DNA of 64,000 nt from an uncultured Oscillospiraceae bacterium (GCA_934613505.1 CAKTTB010000001.1:1-64000); one strand, 5' to 3'; shown: positions 7,677 through 16,170, counted from the stretch's first letter. Numbers and translations are program-made. Notes: generated by a model from the letters alone, not told the origin.

Positions 7677-7949
7677 TTACGAACCGCCGAATAGGTCATG
7701 GAGGGCATCAAAGCTCTTTACATGAGCAGTAAAAAGCGTATCGGCAAGCGGGTAATCTTCATCTTCCTTGATTACCTCAGGAATTTCACCGAGAAGCACG
7801 ATGCCAGATTTTAGCTTGCTATAGATGCCAGATGGGAACGTCTGACCGCAATTCGGGCATTCCATGGACGTGCGCTCTCTGAAGTCTGTTGGACGCAGCT
7901 CAAAGGCACATTTGCATTTGTTACAAACAAGTTCAATTTTGAAGTCCAT
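7677..7949 (-). CDS. Small zinc-ribbon protein
   Basis: 90 residues. The N-terminus holds CNKCKCAF and CPNCGQTF, two CxxC pairs spaced as a zinc ribbon (about residues 9-35). The rest has no recognised domain. The gene is leftward, against the surrounding early operon, and converges with the 66-residue gene with 1 bp between stops. An isolated reverse gene in the early region is typical of a moron-like insertion. Confidence 0.65.
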   Translation of the reverse strand: MDFKIELVCNKCKCAFELRPTDFRERTSMECPNCGQTFPSGIYSKLKSGIVLLGEIPEVIKEDEDYPLADTLFTAHVKSFDALHDLFGGS

Positions 7950-7994
7950 TATCTCACCTCCCTTCTATGAGAATTTTAGCACAGGGAGCCGTGA

Positions 7995-8246
7995 ATGGGC
8001 AAGAAACAGAAAGGAGCATATAGCGTGAGTACGCTACTTACCCGAAAGGAGGCAGCCGCCAGACTTGGCATAACCGTTATGACGCTGGATGCAGAGCGCA
8101 GCAGCGGGCATCTGGCTTACATTCAGCGAAAACCCGGCGGCAAGGTCTGGATTACCGAAGAAGCAATCGCTGAATACCTTGCCCGCGCAACCCACCCGGC
8201 ACGACCGGAACTGCGGCGCGTGAAGTCACTTGCTACTCGAATTTGA
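7995..8246 (+). CDS. Excisionase-like winged-helix/MerR-type DNA-binding protein
   Basis: 83 residues. The central motif LLTRKEAAARLGITVMTLDA followed by a Gly-Lys-Val-Trp-Ile wing (GGKVWITEEAIAEYL) is the helix-turn-helix_17/excisionase pattern. It could be Xis for the rpsI-directed integrase or an early regulator; the position away from int slightly favours regulator. Confidence 0.7.
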   Translation: MGKKQKGAYSVSTLLTRKEAAARLGITVMTLDAERSSGHLAYIQRKPGGKVWITEEAIAEYLARATHPARPELRRVKSLATRI

Positions 8247-8267
8247 AATACGGAAAGGATGAACAAA

Positions 8268-8924
8268 ATGGCAACGAGCAAAAATGTTGAGGTTATTGAA
8301 ATTAGACCCATTGAGGTCAAGCGCGCCGCAGTACGGATCGTTGGCGATACCCCGCTTATCATGCACGCATGGTCCGAAAAGGCAAAGCGTGAAATGTTGG
8401 AAAAGCAGATGAAAACCGCAAAAGCAAAGGCGAAAGACGCCAAGAATCCGATTGAAGATTTTATCCGTTCGATGTACTGGAAGACACCGATGCCAACAGA
8501 AATGTCGCAGGATGGCTTTGAAAAAGCGATTTTGGAGGGCGCACAGTTCTGTTTCCCCGTTACAGCAATTAAGCAGGCGGCAATCAGCGCCGCATTTCGC
8601 ATGGGGTGGGCAAAAGACAAGATGTCCATGCGCGGCGCGTTCTTCATTGACGGCGATGACAACCAGATGGTTGAGATTCACAGTGACGCCCCGGTGATGC
8701 GGGAAGACATGGTCAAGGTCGGCATGGGAACGGCAGACATTCGCTATCGCGGCGAGTTCCGAAATTGGTATGCCGACTTGGTTGTGAGTTACAACGCCAA
8801 CGGGATGTATTCGCTTGAGCAGATTGTGAACATCATCAACGCCGGCGGTTATGCCTGCGGCATTGGCGAATGGCGTCCTGAACGAGATGGTCAGTATGGA
8901 ATGTTCCATGTAGCTACGAAGTAA
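8268..8924 (+). CDS. Phage protein with RAMP/Cas7-like glycine-rich C-terminal loop
   Basis: 218 residues; the ATG at 8268 is preferred over 8259 because GGAAAGG sits 8 nt upstream. The N-terminal strand (VRIVGDTPLIMHAW) and the C-terminal GIGEWRPERDGQYGMF are strongly marked. The latter resembles the glycine-rich loop of Cas7/RAMP-fold proteins (GxGxxRxxxGGxxG). Homologues are common next to recombination genes in Firmicutes phages, without known function as far as I recall. The RAMP-fold idea rests on this motif alone. Confidence 0.6.
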   Translation: MATSKNVEVIEIRPIEVKRAAVRIVGDTPLIMHAWSEKAKREMLEKQMKTAKAKAKDAKNPIEDFIRSMYWKTPMPTEMSQDGFEKAILEGAQFCFPVTAIKQAAISAAFRMGWAKDKMSMRGAFFIDGDDNQMVEIHSDAPVMREDMVKVGMGTADIRYRGEFRNWYADLVVSYNANGMYSLEQIVNIINAGGYACGIGEWRPERDGQYGMFHVATK

Positions 8925-8952
8925 CTGGCTGGCGGGGCAAGCTCCGGCACGT

Positions 8953-9235
8953 TCTGGTGTGTCCCGGCGAGGCGCGGCAGGTTAGGCGAGCTATGGCACG
9001 GCAGGGTCAGGCAGGGAATGGCACGGCAGGCGAGGTTAGGTCAGTTGGGGAACGGACTGGCGTGGTATGGTCTGGCAGGCATGGTCAGGTAAGGCATGGA
9101 CTGGCAAAGCGAGGTCAGGAACGGCAGGCGCGGATAGGCAAGGAGGGCTAGGCGAGTTGGGGTTCTGCATGGCAGGCACGGTATGGTATGGCAAGCCGTG
9201 GCAAGGCTAGCATTGGCTAGGAAAGCAGAAACTTC
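8953..9235 (+). repeat. Degenerate 5-bp repeat array (NNNGG)n
   Basis: About 280 bp without a credible gene (an ORF at 8957-9151 is a product of the repeat). The sequence breaks into pentamers ending in GG (TATGG, CACGG, TCAGG, AATGG, CGTGG and so on), punctuated by GGCAGG steps. A 5-nt period cannot be coding. It lies between the RAMP-like gene and the recombination genes. The strong strand asymmetry (G-rich on +) could favour G-quadruplexes, protein loading or recombination; function unknown. Confidence 0.75.
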
Positions 9236-9265
9236 ATCTATTTCAGGAGGAAAGGAGGGAAAGAA

Positions 9266-9718
9266 ATGGTTTTTCAGTGGAAGCAGGGTGCGCGTATCAA
9301 AGCGGACGCACAACAGGCAGGAATCCTCTGCTCGAAATTGGAAACCGAGGGGAGGCTAACAGCAAAGGCTCTTTTGGATGAAAGCCGAGCCGAGGGTTCG
9401 CCGCTCCATGACGAGTTTGAGTGGAACGATGGAATTGCCGCTGAAAAGTATCGCGAAAATCAAGCGCGGCACATCATCAACTGCTTGGTTACGGTACATG
9501 AATCGGCATCGCCAACAAGAAGCTTTTTCAACATCGAATGCAAAACAGCAGAGTACAGATCAGTTACTGCCATTATGCAAAATTCGGAAAGCCGAGATCA
9601 GCTTTTATCGCTGGCGCTGCGCGAACTTGATGCGTTCAAGCAGAAGTTCAGTTCATTGTCAGAACTGGCTGCGGTATTTGCGGCCATCGAAGAAATTCAG
9701 GAAAAGAGGTCTGCATGA
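9266..9718 (+). CDS. Hypothetical phage protein, 150 residues
   Basis: The ATG follows GGAGGAAAGGAGGGAAAGAA. Mixed alpha/beta composition with no recognised motif; the C-terminal half is helical and ends EEIQEKRSA. It overlaps the next small ORF by ATGA, so the two may be coupled. First gene after the pentamer array. Confidence 0.6.
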   Translation: MVFQWKQGARIKADAQQAGILCSKLETEGRLTAKALLDESRAEGSPLHDEFEWNDGIAAEKYRENQARHIINCLVTVHESASPTRSFFNIECKTAEYRSVTAIMQNSESRDQLLSLALRELDAFKQKFSSLSELAAVFAAIEEIQEKRSA

Positions 9719-9852
9719 GTAGCGAAAAAAGAAAGGGGGCCGCTCCGCTGGCACGGAAACGACCCCAGGCACAAATACCCATTTCGATCATAACAGCAGA
9801 AAATCGCGCAGTCAAGCGCGGAATGGAGGTATCGAAATGCCGAACAGCCTGA
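9715..9852 (+). CDS. Small basic protein, 45 residues
   Basis: The start overlaps the upstream stop (ATGA), with GAGG upstream, and the end overlaps the next gene by 16 bp. Rich in Lys and Arg (SSEKRKGAAPLARKRPQ). No family. It could be only a coupling ORF between its neighbours. Confidence 0.4.
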   Translation: MSSEKRKGAAPLARKRPQAQIPISIITAENRAVKRGMEVSKCRTA

Positions 9853-10211
9853 AAGAGCTGCGGCTGAAAAAACAGATTCCAGCAAAAGAGATGGTTGCCG
9901 TTGTGCGGGAGATTTATCCCAAGTACGACAATACCACCCAAAGCAAATGTGAGAACACGGACGCATACGGGATCTGCCTGACACAGAAAGCGATGAAAGC
10001 GCTCTATGCCAAGTATGACCCGGATGGCAATGTCCGCAAGCATCTTCGCACCGCCGATCAGCACAGGCTCAAGGACAAGCTGCACGCCAGAATCACCGCC
10101 GACGAAGCTGCCCAGCTCAAAGCGCACCTTGCAGCCGACGGCTACGACACTGTGCAGGACTGGCTCACCGATGTTGTGCGCGGATATATCAGCAAAGGAG
10201 ATCGCGAATGA
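9837..10211 (+). CDS. Hypothetical phage protein, 124 residues
   Basis: The N-terminal half begins LKELRLKKQIPAKEMVAVVR; the C-terminal half reads HARITADEAAQLKAHLAADG, which looks like a ribbon-helix-helix or short HTH. A DNA-binding role is possible. It overlaps the next gene by 4 bp (ATGA), within the early operon. Confidence 0.55.
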   Translation: MPNSLKELRLKKQIPAKEMVAVVREIYPKYDNTTQSKCENTDAYGICLTQKAMKALYAKYDPDGNVRKHLRTADQHRLKDKLHARITADEAAQLKAHLAADGYDTVQDWLTDVVRGYISKGDRE

Positions 10212-10507
10212 AATACTACTTCACATACGGCACGGATGGACAGCCGTTCGTAGGCGGCTGGACAGAGGTTGAAGCACCAACCGTCAATCTGGCTTGCGCG
10301 GCGTTCCGCGCTGTCCACCCCGACAAGGAGCCCGGCATTCTGAATTGCAGCAGCGCATACACCGAAGAATCGTTTCTGGGAAGCTGCATGGCGGGTCCTG
10401 ACGGAAACTTCCGTAAGTTCTGCCATGAGCGTATCAGCTTCACGGTCGAGCCATGTGACCCGGATGAGCCGGTTGATTTTGAAAATTTGAAAGGAGAATC
10501 TACATGA
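10208..10507 (+). CDS. Hypothetical phage protein, 99 residues
   Basis: Begins KYYFTYGTDGQPFVGGWTEV, a beta-rich start typical of small phage proteins in recombination modules. No known domain. Coupled by ATGA overlaps at both ends. Confidence 0.6.
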   Translation: MKYYFTYGTDGQPFVGGWTEVEAPTVNLACAAFRAVHPDKEPGILNCSSAYTEESFLGSCMAGPDGNFRKFCHERISFTVEPCDPDEPVDFENLKGEST

Positions 10508-10743
10508 TCGTAAATGTCTACTATCGCGACGAAGAAACCGGCAGTGTCCGCGCCGGACGCCCATACAGCTACCGCTGCAGCATTCCGAACGTCCACGTCG
10601 GCATGGAAGTTATCGCCCCCACCGCCAAACGCGAAGCACGCGCGGTGATCTGCGAGATCAACGTGCCGGAAAGCCGAATCGACGAGCGGATCTTGCCGCT
10701 CCTGAAAGAAATCACGCAGGAGGCGCCGACCGATGGAAAATAA
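10504..10743 (+). CDS. Hypothetical phage protein, 79 residues
   Basis: Beta-rich (VNVYYRDEETGSVRAGRPYS), ending in an acidic helix. Overlaps both neighbours (4 bp and 11 bp). Directly precedes the DUF1351 gene. No function recognised. Confidence 0.6.
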   Translation: MIVNVYYRDEETGSVRAGRPYSYRCSIPNVHVGMEVIAPTAKREARAVICEINVPESRIDERILPLLKEITQEAPTDGK

Positions 10744-11593
10744 TCTGATCGTTGTCAAGCAGTTGCCGATTATCGAAGACCAACTGCGGCAGGTCAAAGC
10801 TTCTGTCGATGCTCGCGTTGCACAGGCGCTGGCGCTGGCTTGCACCGAGGAAACCTACAAGGACGTCAAGAAAGCCCGTGCCGAACTGAACAAGGAATTT
10901 CAGGACTTGGAAGCCCGCCGCCGTGAGGTCAAGAAAGCCATCCTTGCCCCGTATGAGGCTTTTGAAAAGCTCTACAAGGAATGTGCGGCCGACGCTTTTA
11001 CCAAGGCAGACGCTGAGCTGAAAGCCAAAATCGCTTCCGTTGAGAACGGCATCAAAGGTGCCAAGCGCGAGGAAATTGTCGCGTTCTACAACGAATACCG
11101 CGCGAGCTTGAATATCCCCGAAGACATTGCGTCGTTTGACCGCTGCGGCATCAATATCACGATGTCCGATTCTTTGAAAAAGCTGCAAGGACAGGCTTCC
11201 TTGTTCTTGCAGAACGTTTCAAACGATTTGCGGATGATCGAAACGCTGGAGCACAAGGATGAGGTCTTGGTTGAGTACCGTAAATCGCTTTCCGCGCCAG
11301 AAGCGGCACTGATCGTTGACCGGCGTCACAAAGAGATGGAAGAAGCCGCTCGCCGCCGCGCAGCTATGAAATCTGCGCAGGATGTTCAGGAGGCCGCGCA
11401 GGCCAAAATCGAAGAGGTTCTGAACGAAGAACCGCCTGCCCCCGTTTCTGCACCCGTCGAGCAGCCCATTCCCACCGAGGTGCCTGCTGAAAAGATCTAT
11501 CAGGTTTCGTTCCGCGTCCGCGGCGGCATTGACAAGCTGAAAGCACTCAAAGAATTTCTCGTAAATGGAGGTTACAGCTATGAACAGTTCTAA
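10733..11593 (+). CDS. DUF1351 family protein (recombination-module coiled coil)
   Basis: 286 residues. A long helical N-terminal region with charged heptads (about 10-90, YKDVKKARAELNKEFQDLE) is followed by a variable middle, a Pro-rich linker (about 240-260) and a small C-terminal alpha/beta domain (VSFRVRGGIDKLKALKEFL). This is the DUF1351 pattern, usually found beside RecT or Erf single-strand annealing proteins, as here. It may work with RecT; the mechanism is not established. Confidence 0.8.
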   Translation: MENNLIVVKQLPIIEDQLRQVKASVDARVAQALALACTEETYKDVKKARAELNKEFQDLEARRREVKKAILAPYEAFEKLYKECAADAFTKADAELKAKIASVENGIKGAKREEIVAFYNEYRASLNIPEDIASFDRCGINITMSDSLKKLQGQASLFLQNVSNDLRMIETLEHKDEVLVEYRKSLSAPEAALIVDRRHKEMEEAARRRAAMKSAQDVQEAAQAKIEEVLNEEPPAPVSAPVEQPIPTEVPAEKIYQVSFRVRGGIDKLKALKEFLVNGGYSYEQF

Positions 11594-12524
11594 CGCCCCT
11601 GCAAAGAAAATGACCTTTTCCGTCGCTATCACCACAGAAAATTATAAGAATCTTATCAACAACACACTGAAAGAACCGGGACGCGCAAACCGCTTCATCG
11701 CAGCGATCACGTCCGCTGTCGCCGCCACCCCGGCGCTTCAGACCTGCGACCCCAAATCTATCCTCTCTGGCGGTCTGCTGGGAGAGGGCTTAAACCTCTC
11801 CCCCTCGCCGCAGCTTGGGCAGTATTACCTTGTGCCGTTCAAGCAGAAGGCCAAGTATGACCGCGAAGGGCATCTGCTTTCGCCCGAGTGCTTCAAGGCA
11901 CAGTTTGTCCTTGGTTACAAGGGATATATCCAGCTTGCGCTTCGCAGCGGCCAGTATCGGAAACTGGGCTGCATGGAGATTCGGCAAGGCGAATATTTGG
12001 GGAAAGATCCCGAAACGGCAGAGCCGCGATTCAGGTTCATTGAGGACGACGATCTGCGTGAAAGGCTTCCGATCGTTGGCTACATGGCGCACTTCGAGTA
12101 CCTGAATGGTTTCCGGAAGCGCATCTACTGGTCGCGTGAAAAGGTTCTCAACCATGCGGATACATATTCTCAGGCGTTCAGCAAGGAGGCCTACGACAAG
12201 ATTCAGAACGGCCAGATCGCCGACAAGGATATGTGGAAGTACTCCTCGTTCTGGTACAAGGACTTTGACAGCATGGCTCAAAAAACGCTGCTTCGCCAGC
12301 TTATCAGCAAGTGGGGCATCATGTCCACAGAAATACAGCAGGCGTTTATTGATGACGGATCTGTCCTGACTGTTGACCCGAGGACTGGTGAAATCATTAC
12401 CGACCATTCCGACGAGCTGGAGCTTACGACCGACGCCCCGCAGCCGGCCGTTGAGGGCAGCGCCCCGGCGCAACTTCAGGAGAACGCCGGTGAACCGGAG
12501 CAGATTGACCTCAATTCGCTGTAA
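11580..12524 (+). CDS. recT: RecT-family single-strand annealing protein
   Basis: 314 residues from the ATG at 11580 (GGAGG upstream). The RecT signature runs through residues 25-190, including GLNLSPSPQLGQYYLVPF and FVLGYKGYIQLALRSGQY. It anneals complementary ssDNA during phage recombination and replication. It follows DUF1351, and its stop overlaps the metallo-hydrolase start (TAATG). No dedicated 5'-3' exonuclease is seen next to it; the metallo-hydrolase or a host nuclease may supply that activity. Confidence 0.93.
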   Translation: MNSSNAPAKKMTFSVAITTENYKNLINNTLKEPGRANRFIAAITSAVAATPALQTCDPKSILSGGLLGEGLNLSPSPQLGQYYLVPFKQKAKYDREGHLLSPECFKAQFVLGYKGYIQLALRSGQYRKLGCMEIRQGEYLGKDPETAEPRFRFIEDDDLRERLPIVGYMAHFEYLNGFRKRIYWSREKVLNHADTYSQAFSKEAYDKIQNGQIADKDMWKYSSFWYKDFDSMAQKTLLRQLISKWGIMSTEIQQAFIDDGSVLTVDPRTGEIITDHSDELELTTDAPQPAVEGSAPAQLQENAGEPEQIDLNSL

Positions 12525-13174
12525 TGAGTGTTCCGTACGAAGTCCTTGCAACCGGCTCTACCGGCAACGCCGTTGTGATCGACGGGCAGATTCTCGTCGA
12601 CTGCGGCGTTCCGTACAAGGTCGTGAAGCCAGTTGCAAAAGCTCTCAGGCTTGTTCTGCTGACACACTGGCACGGAGATCATTTCCGGAAAAGCACGCTC
12701 CACGCCCTCGCAGCGGACCGACCGGCGCTCCGTTTCGGCTGCTGCCGATGGCTGGTGCGGCCTCTGGTGGAAGCTGGCGTCAAGCCCGCAAACATCGACC
12801 TGTACGATTTTGACCACCGATATAGCTACGGTGATTTTACGGTCGAGCCTGTGCCACTGGTGCATGACGTTCCGAACTGCGGCTACAAGCTGCTGCTTCC
12901 GGCTGGAAAGGTCCTCTACGCCACTGACACAAACAACCTGAACGGGATCTCAGCGCCGAACTTCGACCTCTACCTGCTGGAAGCGAATTACGAGGACGAA
13001 GAAATCCAAGCCAGAATCAGTGAGAAAAAGGCAAACGGCGAATTCGTCTATGAGCGGCGCGTACTCGGAACACACCTTTCCAAAGCCAAGTGTGACGATT
13101 TCATTTACCAGAACATCGGACCTGCTGGCGAGTACGTTTACCTGCACGGTCACGTCGAGGAGGAACAGGCATGA
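12524..13174 (+). CDS. MBL-fold metallo-hydrolase
   Basis: 216 residues. The metal-binding signature THWHGDH lies at His48-x-His50-x-Asp52-His53, further ligands are probably in VPLVHDVPNCGY and YATDTNN, and a late His is in GTHLSK. Phage members of this fold often sit directly after recT and are proposed nucleases or phosphodiesterases; activity here is inferred. Overlaps recT and the next gene by a few bases. Confidence 0.85.
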   Translation: MSVPYEVLATGSTGNAVVIDGQILVDCGVPYKVVKPVAKALRLVLLTHWHGDHFRKSTLHALAADRPALRFGCCRWLVRPLVEAGVKPANIDLYDFDHRYSYGDFTVEPVPLVHDVPNCGYKLLLPAGKVLYATDTNNLNGISAPNFDLYLLEANYEDEEIQARISEKKANGEFVYERRVLGTHLSKAKCDDFIYQNIGPAGEYVYLHGHVEEEQA

Positions 13175-13701
13175 ACGGCTTTCTGAAAGACATCACCTAT
13201 GCCCGGAGCGGCGAATATATCCTGTCGATCTACACGCGGGAAAGCTGCAAGGATATTTGGAAGAACTTCGGCGAACGCCCGATCACGTTTACCATCACGA
13301 AAAAAGCCGATCCTCGCGGGCTTCGCGCCAACAGCTACGCATGGGCGCTCATTGAGCAGCTCGCCGCCAGGCTGAAAACCGACAAGGAATCTGTCTACGA
13401 AGAAATGATTCGGCGCTACGGCGTTGGTGAAAGCTACATCGACGAAGCCGGAAACGAGTGCAAGGTGCTGTTTTCCCTGCGCGACGGCGTACCGCCCCGG
13501 CTCGTGGCTCGGCATTATGCCGAGATTGGCACTGGCTATATCGAGGGAAAGAAGTTCATCCACTACCGCGCACTCAAAGGCACCAGCGAATACACCAGCG
13601 CGGAGATGGCTGTTTTCCTCGACGGAATCATTTCCGAGTGTGAAGAACTGGGCATCAAGACGGACTCGCCGGATAGATCAAAGGAGGCAAAGAAACCTTG
13701 A
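13171..13701 (+). CDS. NinB-like recombination protein
   Basis: 176 residues. The stretch RANSYAWALIEQLA with surrounding basic strands resembles the NinB/Orf family of phage recombination mediators, where a KxNxYYWALI-type motif is seen. Placement between the RecT/MBL pair and SSB fits. The assignment rests on one motif and context. Confidence 0.55.
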   Translation: MNGFLKDITYARSGEYILSIYTRESCKDIWKNFGERPITFTITKKADPRGLRANSYAWALIEQLAARLKTDKESVYEEMIRRYGVGESYIDEAGNECKVLFSLRDGVPPRLVARHYAEIGTGYIEGKKFIHYRALKGTSEYTSAEMAVFLDGIISECEELGIKTDSPDRSKEAKKP

Positions 13702-14081
13702 CCGTTTACTGCGATTACTGCGGTCACAAAGCTGCGCTGGTCGATGATTCCGAAATCTACGGACGCAGCTTTGGACACACCGCCTACCTCTGCAGAAACT
13801 GCGGCGCGTATGTAGGCTGCCATGGCAGAACGGATAAACCGCTCGGGCGCCTTGCAGATGCCGCACTCCGCAAATGGAAGATGGCAGCACACGCATCATT
13901 CGACCCTCTCTGGAAAACCGGTCCTTTCCGCGGGCGGCGCAAAGCCGCCTACGGATGGCTCGCCGAGCAGATGGGGCTTCCGATCGAGAAGACGCATATC
14001 GGAATGTTTGACATTCCGCAGTGCCAAGAAGTTATCAAAATCATCGAAAAAGGAGATTTCAAAAATGCTCAATTTCAATAA
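13698..14081 (+). CDS. DUF3268-type zinc-finger protein
   Basis: 127 residues, TTG start overlapping the upstream stop. The N-terminus has CDYCGHKA and CRNCGAYVGCH (zinc ribbon), followed by the conserved PLGRLAD and WLAEQMG segments of DUF3268 phage proteins. Probably a nucleic-acid-binding accessory protein of the replication module. Confidence 0.75.
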   Translation: MTVYCDYCGHKAALVDDSEIYGRSFGHTAYLCRNCGAYVGCHGRTDKPLGRLADAALRKWKMAAHASFDPLWKTGPFRGRRKAAYGWLAEQMGLPIEKTHIGMFDIPQCQEVIKIIEKGDFKNAQFQ

Positions 14082-14322
14082 AAAAGACGCTCACGTTTAT
14101 CCGTTTGACGAATCGCCCGGCGCCGGCATCATCATGGACGTCGACTTGGAGCAGATGATTCGCGAATCCGAGCGGCTGCGGGTCTGTGAAGCAATTCTTC
14201 ACAGCAAAAACCAGCGCGACGCACTCGAAGCCATTTTGGGAATGCCCCGCGCTATTGTGATTCCGAATGATGACGCGCCCGAAGCAGATGCAGTGTCTTC
14301 GCAGGAGGAGAAGACATGCTGA
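14065..14322 (+). CDS. Hypothetical phage protein, 85 residues
   Basis: The ATG at 14065 follows AAAGGAGATTTC; an upstream extension overlaps DUF3268 in another frame and is rejected. Acidic; the middle is helical (DLEQMIRESERLRVCEAIL). Overlaps ssb by 7 bp, suggesting coupled translation. No family recognised. Confidence 0.6.
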   Translation: MLNFNKKDAHVYPFDESPGAGIIMDVDLEQMIRESERLRVCEAILHSKNQRDALEAILGMPRAIVIPNDDAPEADAVSSQEEKTC

Positions 14323-14732
14323 ACCGCATTGTTCTCATGGGACGTCTGACGCGCGACCCAGAGCTTCGCCGAACGCAGAGCGGCACGGCGGTTGTCTCCT
14401 TCTCCGTCGCCTGCGACCGCGATTACGCGGCGCAGGGCGCGGAGCGGGAAACGGATTTTATCGACATTGTTGCGTGGCGCGGTACGGCTGAGTTCGTAGA
14501 GAAGTATTTCAGCAAGGGGCGCATGATCGTCGTGGGCGGTCGGCTTCAAATCCGCAACTGGCAGGACAAGGAAGGCAACAAGCGCCGCTCGGCCGAGATT
14601 CTTGCCGACAGCGTTTACTTTGGCGATTCTAAGCGCGACGGTGACGGCGGCAAACCCAAGGGCGAGCCGACCTACGACCCGACCGGCGGCTTCTCGCAGC
14701 TCGCGGACGATGACAGCGAATTGCCGTTCTAA
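14316..14732 (+). CDS. ssb: Single-stranded DNA-binding protein
   Basis: 138 residues. An OB-fold (1-105: MLNRIVLMGRLTRDPELR; FIDIVAWRGTAEFVEKYFSKG) and a Gly/Pro linker end in the acidic tip DDDSELPF that docks partner proteins in bacterial SSBs. It coats ssDNA during phage replication and RecT annealing. Confidence 0.96.
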   Translation: MLNRIVLMGRLTRDPELRRTQSGTAVVSFSVACDRDYAAQGAERETDFIDIVAWRGTAEFVEKYFSKGRMIVVGGRLQIRNWQDKEGNKRRSAEILADSVYFGDSKRDGDGGKPKGEPTYDPTGGFSQLADDDSELPF

Positions 14733-14743
14733 GGAGGTCTCTC

Positions 14744-15622
14744 ATGGCAACAGGCAAAAGATTCTACTGGATGAAGCTCAAGGAGAGCTTTATGACCTCC
14801 GACACCATTGACTACTTTATGTCACAGCCAGACGGTGCAAACTACGTTGTTCTCTATCAGATGCTTTGTCTCAAGACCATCAACACCGATGGTCGCTTAT
14901 CTCGACAGATTGGTGAGGTCGTTATCAAATACGACATTCCGAAAATCCAGCGCGATCTCAAATGGTTCTCCGCGGACACAATCCGCGTGGCTCTCAATCT
15001 CTATAAATCTTTCGGTCTTGTTTATGAAGACGTTGACGGTGTTCTGGTTCTTGCGGACCACAACAGCCTTGTTGGGAGTGAAACAGACTGGGCCGAGAAG
15101 AAACGCCTGAATAAGGCAAAAGCTGGTCAGAATCCGGAGCTTTCCGATGGAACTGCCGGGGAAAGTGGTGGGGAAAATTTCCCCATAGAGATAGAGAATA
15201 GAGATAGAGATAAAGAGATTAGAGATAAAGAGATTAGAGATAAAGAGATTAGAGATAAGAGCTTAGATACAGATATAGAGGATACGGAAGATTCTTGCGC
15301 AGAGCCGGTAACCGTCTCCGCGCCGCCGATCATCAGCATCATTCTGAATGACAAGTCGTTCTTCGATGTGTCTCCGGAGGATTACAACCGCTGGTGCGAG
15401 CTGTACCCCGCTGTCAACGTCATGCAGGAACTCAGGAAGATGTCAAGCTGGAGCACCGACAATCCCAAGCGGCGCAAGACGAAATCGGGAATCCGCCGGT
15501 TCATCAATGCTTGGCTTTCCAAGGAGCAGGACAAGGGCGGGCAGTATCGTTATCAGGGTGGTAGCTCCAGCAGCAACGTCTTTACCGACATCGCGGAGGG
15601 CATGAGAAATGGACAGGCTTGA
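14744..15622 (+). CDS. Phage replisome organizer / replication initiator
   Basis: 292 residues. The N-terminal domain (about 1-110, FYWMKLKESFMTSDTIDYFM) is the phage replisome-organizer winged-helix domain. A charged linker (150-185) holds the tandem peptide DKEIR x3. The C-terminal region (220-285) resembles DnaD/replication-protein C-terminal helices. It presumably binds the origin and recruits the helicase through the next gene. The linker-coding DNA carries the repeat described at 15201-15256. Confidence 0.85.
   Translation: MATGKRFYWMKLKESFMTSDTIDYFMSQPDGANYVVLYQMLCLKTINTDGRLSRQIGEVVIKYDIPKIQRDLKWFSADTIRVALNLYKSFGLVYEDVDGVLVLADHNSLVGSETDWAEKKRLNKAKAGQNPELSDGTAGESGGENFPIEIENRDRDKEIRDKEIRDKEIRDKSLDTDIEDTEDSCAEPVTVSAPPIISIILNDKSFFDVSPEDYNRWCELYPAVNVMQELRKMSSWSTDNPKRRKTKSGIRRFINAWLSKEQDKGGQYRYQGGSSSSNVFTDIAEGMRNGQA
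15201..15256 (+). repeat. A-rich 15-bp tandem repeats, candidate replication origin
   Basis: AGAGATAAAGAGATT repeats three times in tandem within the replisome-organizer gene, with partial copies either side, in a strongly purine-rich strand. In-frame it encodes DKEIR repeats. Iterons inside the initiator gene, as in lambda O, often form the phage origin, so this is a candidate ori. Confidence 0.5.
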
Positions 15623-16166
15623 AACGGCTGATATTCTGGCGGTTCTGAAAGCGGCCTACCCGCAGTTCTATAACGGCCTCAGCCCCAAGGAGGCAAACAA
15701 GATCGTCGATCTCTGGGCTGAGATGTTCAAGGATGAGCCCGTCATGGTCGTTGCCGTTGCAGTAAAAGCCATGATCGCCTCACGGACAAACACGTTTCCA
15801 CCGAACATCGGCGAAGTCAAAGAGCAGATCACGAAAATGCGCATGCCAAAGGAAATGACTGCTGCCGAAGCGTGGACGCTGGTCTATCGGGCGATTGCAA
15901 ACAGCGGCTACAACGCGAAAGAAGAATACGACCGTCTGCCACCTACGATTCAGCGGCTTGTCGGTTCGCCGCAGCAGCTTCGGGAATGGGGCATGATGAA
16001 CGCCGAAACAGTGCAAAGCGTGGTCGCTTCCAACTTTCAGCGCTCCTACACGGTGCGCATCAAGAACGATCGGGAGTACATGGCGCTCCCGTCAGACATA
16101 AAACAGATGATTGCCGGTGTCGCGCAGCAGTTCGCGCTCGGTGATGGAAATGAGAATGGAGGATGA
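15609..16166 (+). CDS. Replicative helicase loader/inhibitor-like (G39P-type)
   Basis: 185 residues. The N-terminal helical region (ADILAVLKAAYPQFYNGLSP; LWAEMFKDEP) matches the loader/inhibitor family that delivers DnaB-type helicase to phage initiators. It overlaps the replisome organizer by 14 bp. No phage helicase gene is present, so the host DnaB would be recruited. Confidence 0.75.
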   Translation: MDRLETADILAVLKAAYPQFYNGLSPKEANKIVDLWAEMFKDEPVMVVAVAVKAMIASRTNTFPPNIGEVKEQITKMRMPKEMTAAEAWTLVYRAIANSGYNAKEEYDRLPPTIQRLVGSPQQLREWGMMNAETVQSVVASNFQRSYTVRIKNDREYMALPSDIKQMIAGVAQQFALGDGNENGG

Positions 16167-16170
16167 GGAT

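Noticed and set aside
8957..9151. 64-codon ORF in the pentamer array
   Set aside because: No ribosome site, sequence is a by-product of the 5-nt repeat, composition (Arg/Gly/Gln) is that of the repeat in all frames.
15201..15256. Tandem repeat as a CRISPR array
   Set aside because: Units are contiguous without spacers and no cas genes are nearby.
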